Source of the DNA: Lamellibrachia satsuma
Lineage: Eukaryota; Annelida; Polychaeta; Sabellida; Siboglinidae
Direction of reading: 5' to 3'
NCBI GenBank assembly: GCA_033239005.1
Contig: BSQZ01000096.1
Span: forward strand, 69,501-133,500
DNA length: 64,000 nucleotides
Numbering within the stretch: the stretch's first letter is position 1; each line of letters opens with the position of its first letter. The notes beneath the pieces are model-generated. The model was not told the DNA's origin and did not search any database. It saw only the letters and a program-made list of their open reading frames with translations. The position numbers and the translations under genes are program-made. Below are positions 1 through 12,499 of the stretch, piece after piece.

Positions 1-378
1 GTGTTGAACATGACCACAGTGATGAACATGACCACAGTGATGAACATGACCACAGTGATGAACATGACCACAGTGATGAACATGACCACAGTGTTGAACA
101 TGACCACAGTGATGAACATGACCACAGTGATGAACATGACCACAGTGTTGAACATGACCACAGTGATGAACATGACCACAGTGATGAACATGACCACAGT
201 GTTGAACATGACCACAGTGATGAACATGACCACAGTGATGAACATGACCACAGTGTTGAACATGACCACAGTGATGAACATGACCACAGTGATGAACATG
301 ACCACAGTGTTGAACATGACCACAGTGATGAACATGACCACAGTGATGAACATGACCACAGTGATGAACATGGCCACA
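1..378. repeat. 18-bp minisatellite with 54-bp higher-order period
   Basis: About 21 head-to-tail copies of an 18-bp unit (gtgatgaacatgaccaca) run from the window edge. A variant unit with gtgttg instead of gtgatg recurs every third unit through most of the array, giving a 54-bp higher-order period. Units 2-5 and the last three break the rule. The last unit has decayed (atggccaca). As 18 is a multiple of 3 the array is open in one frame as a hexapeptide repeat. I regard that as a by-product of the period and not as a gene. The array may continue beyond the left edge. Confidence 0.95.
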
Positions 379-414
379 GAGTTTCTGCAAGTGCATACAT
401 ACAAACATATGTAT

Positions 415-415
415 G

Positions 416-462
<47 letters not shown>
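415..462. repeat. (TGCG)n tetranucleotide microsatellite
   Basis: About 12 perfect gtgc/gcgt tetranucleotide units, shortly after the 18-bp minisatellite. Confidence 0.95.
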
Positions 463-558
463 ATGAATGCAAACAACCTTATAATATAGAAATGATCAAA
501 CTTTGTTCTTTTAAAATAGAGTTTCATTTTATATAAAATATATATTTATTTTACACAG

Positions 559-1057
559 ATTCAAATTCTTTCGTCACTAGAGGGTGCAAGCCTTGCTAGA
601 TCCTGCAGGGCCATTATGCGGTCACTGATGACTCATGGCCTTATGAGTTTGTTCAGTGTTATGGGGCAAACGGGAAAACTACACTTTCGAGACCATCTGC
701 TGTGCAAAGTGGTCTCAAGTAAGTAAATTTCCATTGATCTGTGTGCTTATTATATTATCATGATCTTACTATAAGCAATAGTTGTTTGATTACTAAAAAA
801 AAAAATTTCTAACAAATTGCCTTAACTTACAAAATCTTATTAAAATAAATAAATATAATAACTTTCAGAATCTATTATTCAAATCGACAGAGCTTGCATG
901 ACCTTCTCAGTCAATTCTTCAGCATCAAAATGCAAAGTTCTCTGATATCATGTGACTTTGTTGGTAGTCATCACATGACAGCAGTTCATTGTGATGCTGA
1001 AGAAGTGACCGAGAGGGTCACAAATGCTCCGTCTAGCGTATCAGTAGACTCTGAAAG
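559..1057 (+). CDS. Candidate internal exons of a DUF4806-like gene (partial)
   Basis: First exon candidate: 559-718, between an acceptor (tttattttacacag) and a strong donor (gtaagt at 719). It reads through with no stop as 53 codons beginning IQILSSLEGASLARSCRAIM and containing HGLMSLFSVMGQTGKLHF. This resembles the DUF4806 pattern (LSSIGG..., a basic helix, then a ...WTGR.GK..F motif) known from many invertebrate proteins, some transposon-associated. Second exon candidate: 869-1057, after the acceptor ctttcag and before gtatct. Its open frame contains HDLLSQFFSIKM and an acidic/Ser-rich end. The phase of the two exons agrees only if the second donor (gtaaat at 723) is used, so the joining is uncertain. 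The gene would start left of this window. Function is not established. Confidence 0.4.
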
Positions 1058-1176
1058 GTATCTCAACTTACTTTAAGTCTTGTACGTAATAATTTACATG
1101 CTGGTTAAGGAATGTTTGTTTCTTTTCTAATGGTTGTCCATAAATTTGTCTGGAAAAAGCATCTTTAAAATGTGTT

Positions 1177-1381
<205 letters not shown>

Positions 1382-1394
1382 CATAGAGGACATA

Positions 1395-1652
1395 CAAGTA
1401 CTTTGTCTACGTATTCAATTGTGTCATAAAATAAGACAAAAGTAAAACATTAATTGTACAGTGAGACTGAATGAAAACATTTAAACATGGATAAATATAT
1501 TATATATATATAATATATTTATCCATGTGTAAACGTTATATATATAATATATTTATCCATGTGTAAACGTTTTCATTCAGTCTCACTGTACAATTAATGT
1601 TTTACTTTTGTCTTATTTTATGACACAATTGAATACGTAGACAAAGTACTTG
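1395..1652. repeat. Long near-perfect inverted repeat (hairpin)
   Basis: The left arm starts caagtactttgtctacg and its reverse complement ends the right arm (gtagacaaagtacttg). The arms match for about 100 bp with almost no mismatch. The centre is AT-rich and includes a short tandem duplication of the stretch containing atttatccatgtgtaaacg. The structure sits in what may be the last intron of the DUF4806-like gene. It could be a MITE-like or palindromic element. I see no coding potential. Confidence 0.9.
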
Positions 1653-1793
1653 TGGCGTCCTCTGCATTGTGTGAATATGACCCGCACGTGAACTTGTGGT
1701 GTCCCTGGAATCTGTATTAGGAAAATGTGAACCCCCGTTGTGAAAAGCTGGCTACGGTCCTGCAGAAGATAATGTATGTGTGTATGTCTCCAG

Positions 1794-1901
1794 AGGCAAG
1801 GGCTGCAAGGCAGGAAGAGGATGGCACCTGCAGGTGACACTACCAGTAGTACTCAAGATAAAAGACCACGAGTAGATTCTTCTTCTGAGTCGGATGATTA
1901 A
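1794..1901 (+). CDS. Candidate terminal exon, acidic nuclear-type tail
   Basis: After a good acceptor (gtatgtctccag) one frame is open for 36 codons and ends with a basic then acidic-serine tail (DKRPRVDSSSESDD, stop at 1899-1901). The KRPR cluster and SESDD tail look like a nuclear protein end. An AATAAA lies 48 bp downstream. It may be the last exon of the DUF4806-like gene upstream. The phase does not match the 869-1057 exon directly, so another exon or a different gene is possible. Confidence 0.35.
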   Translation, partial: RQGLQGRKRMAPAGDTTSSTQDKRPRVDSSSESDD

Positions 1902-1948
1902 CATATTTGTAATTCGATTTTGAACATTGTAAATGTGTTAAATATTAT

Positions 1949-1954
1949 AATAAA
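1949..1954 (+). promoter_or_regulatory. Polyadenylation signal AATAAA
   Basis: A canonical hexamer 48 bp after the stop of the candidate terminal exon, in AT-rich sequence. Many AATAAA-like strings occur in the satellite that follows, so the assignment rests on position only. Confidence 0.35.
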
Positions 1955-2029
1955 ACATTATCAACTTACACTGTTTTGATGTTTATGGACCTTTCGTCAA
2001 AACTGTTTTATAATTTTTTTATGTATGTT

Positions 2030-2925
2030 TTAATACATTAAAAACATGTATTTAGAACGTTTTCAAGCTCCAATATTTTGATATAATTTTAACATTTTCT
2101 AAATTTTTTTATATTTTAGGGAAATGTTTTTATGATGTTATATATATGTTATAATAAAACATTTTTCAACAATGTTTTTACAATGTTTCCAAGAGTCAAC
2201 ATTTTGATATCATTATAACATTTTCTAAAACATTTTCATGATATTTTATGGAAATGTTTTTAGGATGTTATATATATGTTATAATAAAACATTTTTCAAA
2301 AACGTTTTTACAATGTTTCCAAGAGTCAACATTTTGATATCATTATAACATTTTCAAAAACATTTTCATGATATTTTATGGAAATGTTTTTATGATGTTA
2401 TATATATGTTATAATAAAACATTTTTGAAAAACGTTTTTACAATGTTTCCAAGAGTCAACATTTTGATATCATTATAACATTTTGTAAAACATTTTCATG
2501 ATATTTTATGGAAATGTTTTTATGATGTTATATATATGTTTTAATAAAACATTTCTCAAAAACGTTTTTACAATGTTTCCAAGAGTCAACATTTTGATAT
2601 CATTATAACATTTTCATGATATTTTATGGAAATGTTTTTATGATGTTATATATATGTTATAATAAAACATTTTTGAAAAACGTTTTTACAATGTTTCCAA
2701 GAGTCAACATTTTGATATCATTATAACATTTTGTTAAACATTTTCATGATATTTTATGGAAATATTTTTATGATGTTAGATAAATGTTTTAATAAAACAT
2801 TTTTTAATAATGTTTTTACAATGTTTCCAAGAGTCAACATTTTAACATCAATGTAACATTTTCAAAAACATTTTTATAACATTTGAAGAAACATTTTTCT
2901 GATGTTTTTAAAACATTATTGTGTT
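2030..2925. repeat. AT-rich satellite, period about 120 bp
   Basis: About seven copies of a ~115-125-bp unit recognisable by the recurrent strings caatgtttccaagagtcaac, attttgatatcattataac and ggaaatgtttttatgatg. The first and last copies are the most diverged. The end reads aaacattattgtgtttgctgg. No coding capacity. Confidence 0.9.
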
Positions 2926-4784
<1,859 letters not shown>

Positions 4785-4865
4785 TTCCACCGCACCTATC
4801 ACAACACATATCACCACAGCGCTCATCAGACGTCATGCTTTTGCGCGTTATTTTTTTTTAATATG

Positions 4866-6890
4866 CAGGCCTGATGTAGCAGAAGCATTCAAAGCAATGA
4901 CAGGTGGGAAATTTGCACCACTTATTATACTGGATGACAAATATACCGACGTGAACTTGCTGACCAACACCTTCAACAAAATAGTGACCGACACAACCAG
5001 CGAGATCCTTGGAAAACACCGTCGGACAAAGAAACGATGGGTCAGAGCAGACATCCTAGATCTCTGTGAAAAAAGGAGGGAATTGAAAAAGAGAAATGTG
5101 ATCCTGAAGGTGCAGCAAAATACAGAGAAGTAAACAAAAACATCAAACTAGATATGAGAAGAGAAAAAGATAACTGGATAGCAGAACAATGCTGTAAAAT
5201 TGAAGACAGCTTGAGCAAGAACAACAGCAAGAAGGCTTATCAAATAGTGAAAGACCTGACATCAGTGAACAAAGGGATAACTACCACTATCCAAGAAAAT
5301 CAGGGAAATGCCTGACAGAAGAACATCAGATCCTCAATCGATGGACAGAATACTGCTCAGAACTGTACAGCCACAACCCCAACGGAGTCCCAGTAGTACT
5401 AAATTGTCAACAGACTACTGAAGAGGACGACTGCCCCATTCGTGAGGAAGTGAAGGCTGCAGTAAAGTCTCTAAAAAAGGAAAGTCAGCTGCAATTGATA
5501 ACGTACCAGCAGAACTGGTTCAAGCTGGGGGAGAAACCTTGATTACCACAGTTACAACAATCTGCAACAAGATCTGGCAGACAGGAAAATGGGTGTGCCA
5601 AAATTACAGAACAATCAGCCTCATCAACCACCCGAGCAAAGTCATGTTGAAGATACTACTCAACAGACACAAACCCCTGGCAGAAGAGATCATCGCTGAA
5701 GAGCAAGCGAGTTTTCGAGCAGGACATAGTACCATTGAACATATCTTCAACCTTAGAATCCTTAGCGAGAAACACATTCAACATCAGCAAAGCCTGTATC
5801 ATGTCTTCATAGATTTCAAGAAGGCCTTTGATAAAGTATAGCATGCGGCCTGATGGGCAATCATGAGGAAGTACAACATTGGCTCCAAGCTTGTCCGAAC
5901 CATTGAACACCTATATGACAATGCCACCAGTGCAGTAATCTTCAACAGCAGCATAGAAGACTGGTTTCGAACAACAGTCGGAGTTCGACAAGGATGCCTA
6001 CTATCACCAACGCTCTTCAACATTTTTCTGGAAAGGATCGTGACTAATGCTTTAGAAAACCATCAAGGCACTGTCAGCATTGGAGGCAGGACAATCTCCA
6101 ATCTTCGTTTTGCTGAAGACATCGACGGCTTAGCAGGAGATGAACAGGAACTAGTCATTTTGGTGGATACGGCATGGAGATCAGTGCCGAAAACACCAAA
6201 CTGATTAAGAACAACACACAAGGCATCAGCACAGAGGTCTAAGTTAATGAACAGAGACTTGAGACAGTAACAAGCTTCAGGTACTTGGGATTAATTATCA
6301 CAGATGAGGGTTCCAAACCGGATATACTTGTTAGGATTGCACAAACAACAGCAGCACTAACAAGGTTGCAACCCTTATGGAACGACAGAAACATCACTGT
6401 CAGTTCGAAAATAAGGCTGACGCGCTCCCTTGTCATGTTCATCTTTCTGTACGCTTCTTAAACATGGACCCTCTCAGCAGATCTACAGAAAATGATAAAA
6501 GCCATGGAAATGAGATGCTTTCCGAAGATCTTGCGCATATCATACAAAGACCATGTTACTAACGAAGCTGTCCGCAACAAAATCAAACAAGCCATCGGAC
6601 CATATGACGACATTCTTACAACAGTTAGGAAGCGTAAACTGAAGTGGTACGGTCATGTACCATGATCATCTGGCCTTGCAAAGACTCTCTTGCAAGGTAC
6701 TGTAAGAGAGGGGTGGGGACGAAGAGGTAGACAGAAGCAAAAGTGGGAAGATAACATCAAAGAGTGGACAGGAATGGAGTTCGCTGACTCCCAGAGGGCT
6801 GTCGAGAACAGGGAAACGTGGAGAGAGCTGGTTAGAAAGTCATCAATGCTGCCCCAACGATCCTTATGGCTTATGGGAAAAGACAAGAAG
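4866..6890 (+). mobile_element. Decayed LINE (endonuclease-reverse transcriptase type), 5'-truncated
   Basis: Frames that must be combined across several stops and frameshifts carry RT landmarks in order: ASFRAGHSTIEHIFNLRIL (about 5705), VFIDFKKAFDKV (motif A region, 5803-5840), TVGVRQGCLLSPTLFNIFLE (5974), and FAEDIDGLAGD, where the catalytic FADD has become FAED (about 6109). Then comes the thumb and C-terminal region (TSFRYLGLIITDEGSKP around 6270, LKWYGHV around 6640, and WEDNIKEWTGMEF about 6750). The endonuclease domain is absent. I assign it to the non-LTR retrotransposons; the clade is not resolved. Multiple in-frame stops make it a pseudogene. Confidence 0.85.
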
Positions 6891-6998
6891 ATATCCAGGC
6901 CTATGGTACGTTATGATAGTATCTTCATAAATTATTATTGAGAATCTTGTATGCATTTTTCACACTAAATTAATATGTCTCTATCTTTCTCTCTCTTC

Positions 6999-7169
6999 TG
7001 GGAAGAACTTGATAGTATGGCCCATATTTGGAATACCCAGGTTATCAAACCATTGCAAAAGCAAGTGTCTCCAATTGGAAAGCCAATAGTTATGTATCAC
7101 CTACCGCATATTTACGGTTTTCAGAACGAACTCAGGGAAGTTAACCAGCAACGTATGGCCACCTGCTAA
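6999..7169 (+). pseudogene. Integrase-core-like C-terminal fragment
   Basis: A pyrimidine-rich stretch (ctatctttctctctcttctg) precedes an open frame containing ELDSMAHIWNTQVIKP, then GKPIVMYHLPHIYG, ending at a stop at 7167-7169. The pattern (WN...I.P....GKP..MY.LP..YG) resembles the end of integrase-core-domain proteins common in invertebrate genomes, often transposon-derived. Only this piece is present. It may be a last exon or a dead fragment, and the family call is by eye. Confidence 0.35.
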
Positions 7170-7179
7170 TAATAGTAAA

Positions 7180-7236
7180 AATATCTATAGCGCCTGTCTC
7201 CTCCGGAAGCTGAGCTCAGAGGCGCAACCTACCAGA
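7180..7236 (-). repeat. LINE 3'-end remnant (conserved hairpin core)
   Basis: The sequence ctatagcgcctgtctc...gctcagaggcgcaacc forms the stem seen at the 3' end of the L2-like element near 14378-14424 and again near 50152-50175. It is flanked by a taa-rich tail, as expected for the 3' end of a minus-strand LINE copy. Confidence 0.4.
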
Positions 7237-7387
7237 ATAATTAAGCATTATCACGAATAGGGTCGCACAAAGATCATCATCTCGTGCTACGACTGGTTGT
7301 GATGAGAGCACAGTAACTGGTTAATGGATGAGATGGGGGTCTCAAAAAGGCATAACATAGCTTACTTTATGGATAGCGTGTAACTGT

Positions 7388-7500
7388 AACGTCTGAGCAC
7401 GGATGTCATTGTAAAACGCTACGTAACGTTCGCACGTGGACGTCATGGTAAAACGTTCTGAAACGTCCACGCATGGACGTCAATGTAAAGAGATGACGTC
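7388..7500. repeat. Short tandem repeat (~37 bp x3) with GACGTCA cores
   Basis: Three imperfect units each contain an aacgt start and a (g)acgtca/gatgtca core followed by ntgtaaa; a full palindromic TGACGTCA lies at the end (atgacgtcaa). TGACGTCA is the CRE consensus. Whether these are functional sites cannot be told, as no gene start is recognised nearby. Confidence 0.5.
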
Positions 7501-9787
7501 AAATAAACGAAGACAACTTTTATATTAATATGAAGAACATCATATAAACTTATAACCTTTCCAGTGAACAAGCGTTAATTATGGCGTTTTCAATATCTCA
7601 CAAAATATAGGGAGGCCAAAGTGGGCAAGCTTTGTCACCCATTAGTTTACCATGCTACCGTGTGGTGGAACAACATGTGAAAATTGCAAAAACGAAATGT
7701 TTAAGCCGAGAGGGGTCATGGCCAAATGTCCCCTTAAATATGCGAATTTAGGAACTTGGGCCCAGTAAATTGAACGTTTAGAGTTTTGGAATTTCGACTT
7801 ATTAAGTAGAACTTTTGGTATATTTTTTTCTTTCTACACATGGCAGCAATATGCTTCCGTGTGTAAAACATTGAACTTCTGAGATAAGCTTAGTTGCTCA
7901 GGTTTGTATTCTTTTCAGCTTGTCAATGTTCTTATAAATTTTCCTTTATGTTTGTGTTCAGCAGTCTTATGAAAACATTCTCTTCAAAATGTCAGCAACT
8001 ATGGCAGCATCTATAGTGACTTAGTTAAGCTAGTCGACTCGCCTGGGGCTGTGGGCTTGTCATTTGAAACAGTTTCAGAAGTGTGTGATTCAAATGCTTA
8101 ATTAAAAGTCATGACATCATCATCTTCCAAAGATAGTGTTGTACCAAGATAACCCAAGGCTGCCACCTTCTCCGTGTGGCTGTCGGAACAAGTTTGTTCT
8201 TGGCGACCTCAAGTTTGAAAACTTTATTTCCACGAGCCATTTCTTTAGCAAAGATGGCTGAGTACGGAATTTAAACGAAATGCATTTTACTCTATGTTTG
8301 ACTAACGTTTGCATCACAAAATACAACATTAATTAACTAAGTTATCTTTAACGATTTTGATTCATTCCTATGATATGGCAAACTTCTTGTTTCTTTGACG
8401 TATATAATCCTAACGTTATCACCATTTTAATTAGGAAATTCAGGTGTAGAATTGGTAATTTGTTATGGGCACATCATAAGTGCAGCCAAGAACTGCAATT
8501 TAAGTAATACTTAGAAACATTGTACATTAATTACTTTTATTATAATTAAATGGTACAGTAAAAAATAATAATTCACGATAGTAAATAGGTTTAATTTTAA
8601 AACACAATACATGGAATAATAATAATCGTAATAAAGCAAGAAAGCCGTATTCACATTACATTTACATTGTCACGATCATAGAATGTAGTTTACAGCAACA
8701 AATAAATACATTTTGTGACCGTGAGGCAATATGTGTAAGTCAGTCTTGCTCAGCGCCATCAAATTAAAACATTCGTAGTTCGATAGCGTAACAAGTTAAT
8801 CCCTTTGTGAGTGTAACTAATTCACACGTTGACAGTGTTAAATGGCGTTACCAAGCGTTACAGTAGGCAACAAGATAATTCGGCATTTGCGAATCAAAGT
8901 TTGTGCTCTTCTTTCTTACCAATCCCACTGCGAGAGAGACGATGAAAGTTTTAGTTAACGCTACCTTAACGCAATACATTAGGCGACGGCCTGCAGACCA
9001 CAAATAGACAACCTCGGGCATTATGCAAGCACGTGCAAGCGCGTGCCACGGATACCTAGAAGCACAAGTCTAGCTTAGTGTGGATTTGACGAATTTTCAT
9101 ATTTTGGTCTTTCACCAGAATGTGTCCGCTGTATAACCAGCAGTCAGAATTTTTCACCGGCTTTCTTTAGCTTTCTCAGACAGTATAACAGCTCCGAGCT
9201 TGGTTAAATCTTAATTTTTAAAAATACGATTTGAAACCAAAGTTGTACTGTTTGTCTTCAAGTTGCCCCGATATTTGTAGATAGCGTCACGGCGACGATG
9301 ACACTTGAGTCGGACAATAACCATGCGGGGGGCGTCCATCGGCGACTTGGCGGCCGATTTTGGTGAACGCGCTCAATTTCCTGAGCTTCCTGGGGGTCAT
9401 TTTCATCTGGTTATTTATGATGCAGATCAGTTTATTTTCAATCTCCGCAACCCCCACCGCCTCTGATATTTCTTCAAACTTAAGGTTAGGTCTACGAATG
9501 TATTGTTCTAGTTTAGCATTGTCAGACTTCGGCGACTATAAGGATCAATGCGTTGTACATAGTATAAAATACTATTCACATTGTGTAAAATACTACTTAA
9601 ATATAAACAAACATGTGTAAACACTGAATAAATAAATAAAATTACTTTATAAATAAATAAATAAAATAATTTAGAAAACCTTAAAATCTGGTGAGAATCC
9701 TAATGCAAAATTAATGTATATCACAAATAGTCCACCCATAGTGTCCATCACATAATATTCTCTTCATATTTGAAGTGACTAGTAAAA
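7501..9787. other. No gene recognised
   Basis: Mostly AT-rich sequence. Short open frames (8120-8329 minus, 9360-9620 plus) lack family resemblance and splice context. The stretch aaataaataaataaaatta around 9629-9670 is a simple A/T repeat. Confidence 0.5.
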
Positions 9788-10680
9788 AGGTGAGTCTTTA
9801 AAGACTTCCTAAAAATGTGTAGCGTCTTGGAATTACGAATGTCTGCGGGCAGTGAATTCCATAGTCGAGGCGCTGTTGTTCCAAATGCAGATTCACCAAG
9901 TGATACATTGATGCATAGTCCTTGCGTAGACGCCCATCAGGAGTTCGTATGTGTAAAAGTTCGACCAAATAAGTCGGCGCCAAACCATCGACGCATCGGT
10001 ACGCCAGCACTAGCACCTTGAAATGTATTCGACTTGCTACCAGCAGCCAGTGTAAGCCCTTTAAGACTGGTATTATGTGGTCGTGCCTACTGGTGCGCGT
10101 AATTAGTCTAGCAGCATTGTTCTGTACTCGTTGCAGTCGAAGTATCTGTGATGCCGAATGGTTTACCAAAAGCGAATTACAGAAATCTAAGCGAGAGGTC
10201 GCAAGTGCATTTACAACACTACCATCGTGGCTACTGTTGTGAGATAGTGACGTGTTGATGATAGTCTGTATAGATGATAATTACAAGCAGCATACACAAC
10301 TGTCACATGATGTGTCGTCGTCAGATGTTGATCCATATGAACTCCCAAATTTCGTACGCAGTCTACTGGTGAAATGATGTCAGCTCCAATGGTCATACAG
10401 CAAACTCCATATAACTTGAGATGATGTTTTAATATAAAAGTAATCATCTCAGTTTGGTCATCATTTAACTTTGGCATACGAATAGTCATCCATTGTCCAA
10501 CTTCCCTAATACAGTCTGTGAGTTGCCTCACTTTTTCCGCTTGGTCGCCCAGCACAGCTGGATTGTAGGATGCATATAGTTGAATGTCATCCGTATATTT
10601 GTGATAGTATACTCCATGTCTTCTGAATAAACGCTGCATTTGCGTAGTGTACAGAGTAAACATAACTGGCCCAAGGACCG
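9788..10680 (-). mobile_element. L2-like LINE fragment, RT C-terminal half
   Basis: The minus strand encodes the second half of an L2/CR1-superclade RT: LFTLYTTQMQRLFRRHGVYY, then HKYTDDIQLYASY (the catalytic YADD has become YTDD), MPKLNDDQTEMI, NLGVHMDQHL, then after a frameshift LRLQRVQNNAARLITRTSR and GLHWLLVASRIHFKVLVLAY. It is 5'-truncated and broken near 10180-10230 and 9800-9900, so it is dead. It is a different subfamily from the element at 14333-20165. Confidence 0.85.
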
Positions 10681-11164
10681 CCCAAGTTATTCGATTTATT
10701 TTCTTTCTATGACTTTTTGTAACTGTTCAACGATCCAATTGGCAGTCGAGACCTCCATGTTACCATGACGATGGTCGAGGGGCATGTGGTAGGAACTACC
10801 CAGACGGCCACTCCTTTCCACCCCAATAGATTGTGACATGACAGTGGGCGTAATGGCTTTCTGTATAGAGGATTTGGGGCAGAGTTGTCATAGTGTTAGC
10901 ATCCAAGTATACAGTCCATTGTTTCTCTTCCATAAAGAGTTTGTGACTCTCTCTGCCTGTCTGTCTGTAAGTGTCGTCATATCTCCGTCAGTCTTGCATG
11001 GTTGGTGCTGAACTTTTGAAGGCCGTGCCCGGGGGTCCACGGGGATGGTTCGTACGTTAAGCAAATCTAAAATTGATTGTGTACACCTGATGCCTGATTC
11101 CCACGCGTTTCTACCAAATTGGCGCTTTCGCAATTTTGCTGTGTTTCTACAAACTCGCCGTCTC
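10681..11164. other. No gene recognised
   Basis: One open frame on the minus strand (10888-11166, 92 codons, Arg-rich N-terminus) has no family resemblance. It touches the end of the foldback-like element that follows. Confidence 0.4.
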
Positions 11165-11800
11165 ATCCATTCCCGCGTTTGTACATGTCATGTGATTACG
11201 TGAATGTACTGGCGTGAATGTGGTCGTCAAAGATAAACGTAAAAGCATTTGTACATAATAATAATAATAATATAATATATAAAATAGCTTCTCTTAGCTT
11301 CGCTTGATTAAACATATCATATACACACGGTGTTTTTGTGGTGGTTATATAGTAGTTTTCTATGGATCATGCTTGACCAATACTCTTAAGAAGCGTGACC
11401 ATGTCTTAAGACGCCTGACTAATGTCCTAAGATGTATGATCAATACTCTTAAGACGCTTGACCATGTCTCAAGACGCCTGAATAATGTTCTAAGACGTAT
11501 GATCAATACTGTTAAGACGCTTGACCATATCTCAAGACGCCTGACTAACGTCCTAAAACGTATGATCTATACTCTTAAGACGTTTCAGACTCTTACGACG
11601 GTGATGATGCCGATACCAGACGCCTCTTCATTTGAGGAAAGGCCTTGTCAATATACTGCTGAATTATTTTATATATTATAATTAACATGTATACATGCTT
11701 TTACGTTTATCTATGACATTCACATTCACCTCACGTCATCAGATTCACATCATCACATTCACGTCATCACAGTCATGTCTTCACATTCACGTCATCACAT
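11165..11800. mobile_element. Foldback-like element with inverted ends
   Basis: The left end (11212-11260) carries gtgaatgt...gataaacgtaaaagca and the right end (11690-11725) carries its reverse complement (tgcttttacgtttatc...acattcac). Outside these cores both ends hold short direct repeats of a ~14-bp unit related to gatgacgtgaatgt, few on the left and about six on the right. The interior has a 63-bp tandem repeat made of three diverged 21-bp subunits, about four copies (11370-11585), which keeps an open frame of 125 codons (11304-11681). A truncated second copy lies at 45184-45462. Inverted ends with subterminal repeats suggest a non-autonomous foldback-type DNA element; no transposase is visible. 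Confidence 0.6.
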
Positions 11801-12490
11801 TCCTATAGCTTGAAGAATCTTGTTCATTTGTATACACTCTATACACAACAGAACCAATGCAAGAAGTTCCATGAAACAGCAGCAGCAGCAACAACAACAT
11901 AATATTAACAACAAGTATATTTTTCTAGCAAACAAATGAGTTGTAAACAAGTTATGCATTGATACATATGTTCGGTGTTTTGTTTAGCAAATATATTCGA
12001 AATATAATAAATTACAACGATTTAGACGCCTGTGTTCGCGTCATGAAGGAACCAACCTTGAAGTATGAACTTAGACGTTACGTTCATGGGAAACGTATCC
12101 ATGCAACTTGTCAGTCGCACAATACTTAACAACCGAAGTCGACAACGGCAATACATCTACCGAACACGACACGACTACATGATCATTTAGGCAGTAACAC
12201 ATTTAATTAATAGTTAATTAAAAGATACAATACATCAGAATCCGATAACGGCGATGTGTTCAACTAACACGACAACAACAAATTAGTTAATTAAATTACC
12301 AGTTGAACACGAAATGGTTTATCCCCGCTGTTATCGTCACCGATTTCTGTACATGAGATTTGTCCTTCAGCCACGAATTGTAGCGGACCAACCAAAATGC
12401 CAAAAAACTAAACACAACTTTTCATCGTGTAAGATGTAAAGAATAATCATATGCAAAAAAATAGCACTGAAAGATCCAGGGCTACAAAGT
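11801..12490. other. No gene recognised
   Basis: Includes a short (CAG/CAA)n run (agcagcagcaacaacaac, about 11880-11900). Nothing else can be supported. Confidence 0.5.
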
Positions 12491-12499
12491 TCCAGAGCT

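Noticed and set aside
1..489. 162-codon frame with a repeated NMTTVM hexapeptide
   Set aside because: By-product of an 18-bp minisatellite; the frame runs on into a tetranucleotide repeat, and no gene context is present.
9360..9620. 86-codon plus-strand frame with a hydrophobic start
   Set aside because: Starts at a non-ATG codon, no family resemblance, no splice or poly(A) context.
10888..11166. 92-codon minus-strand Arg-rich frame
   Set aside because: No recognisable family and it overlaps the subterminal repeats of the foldback-like element.
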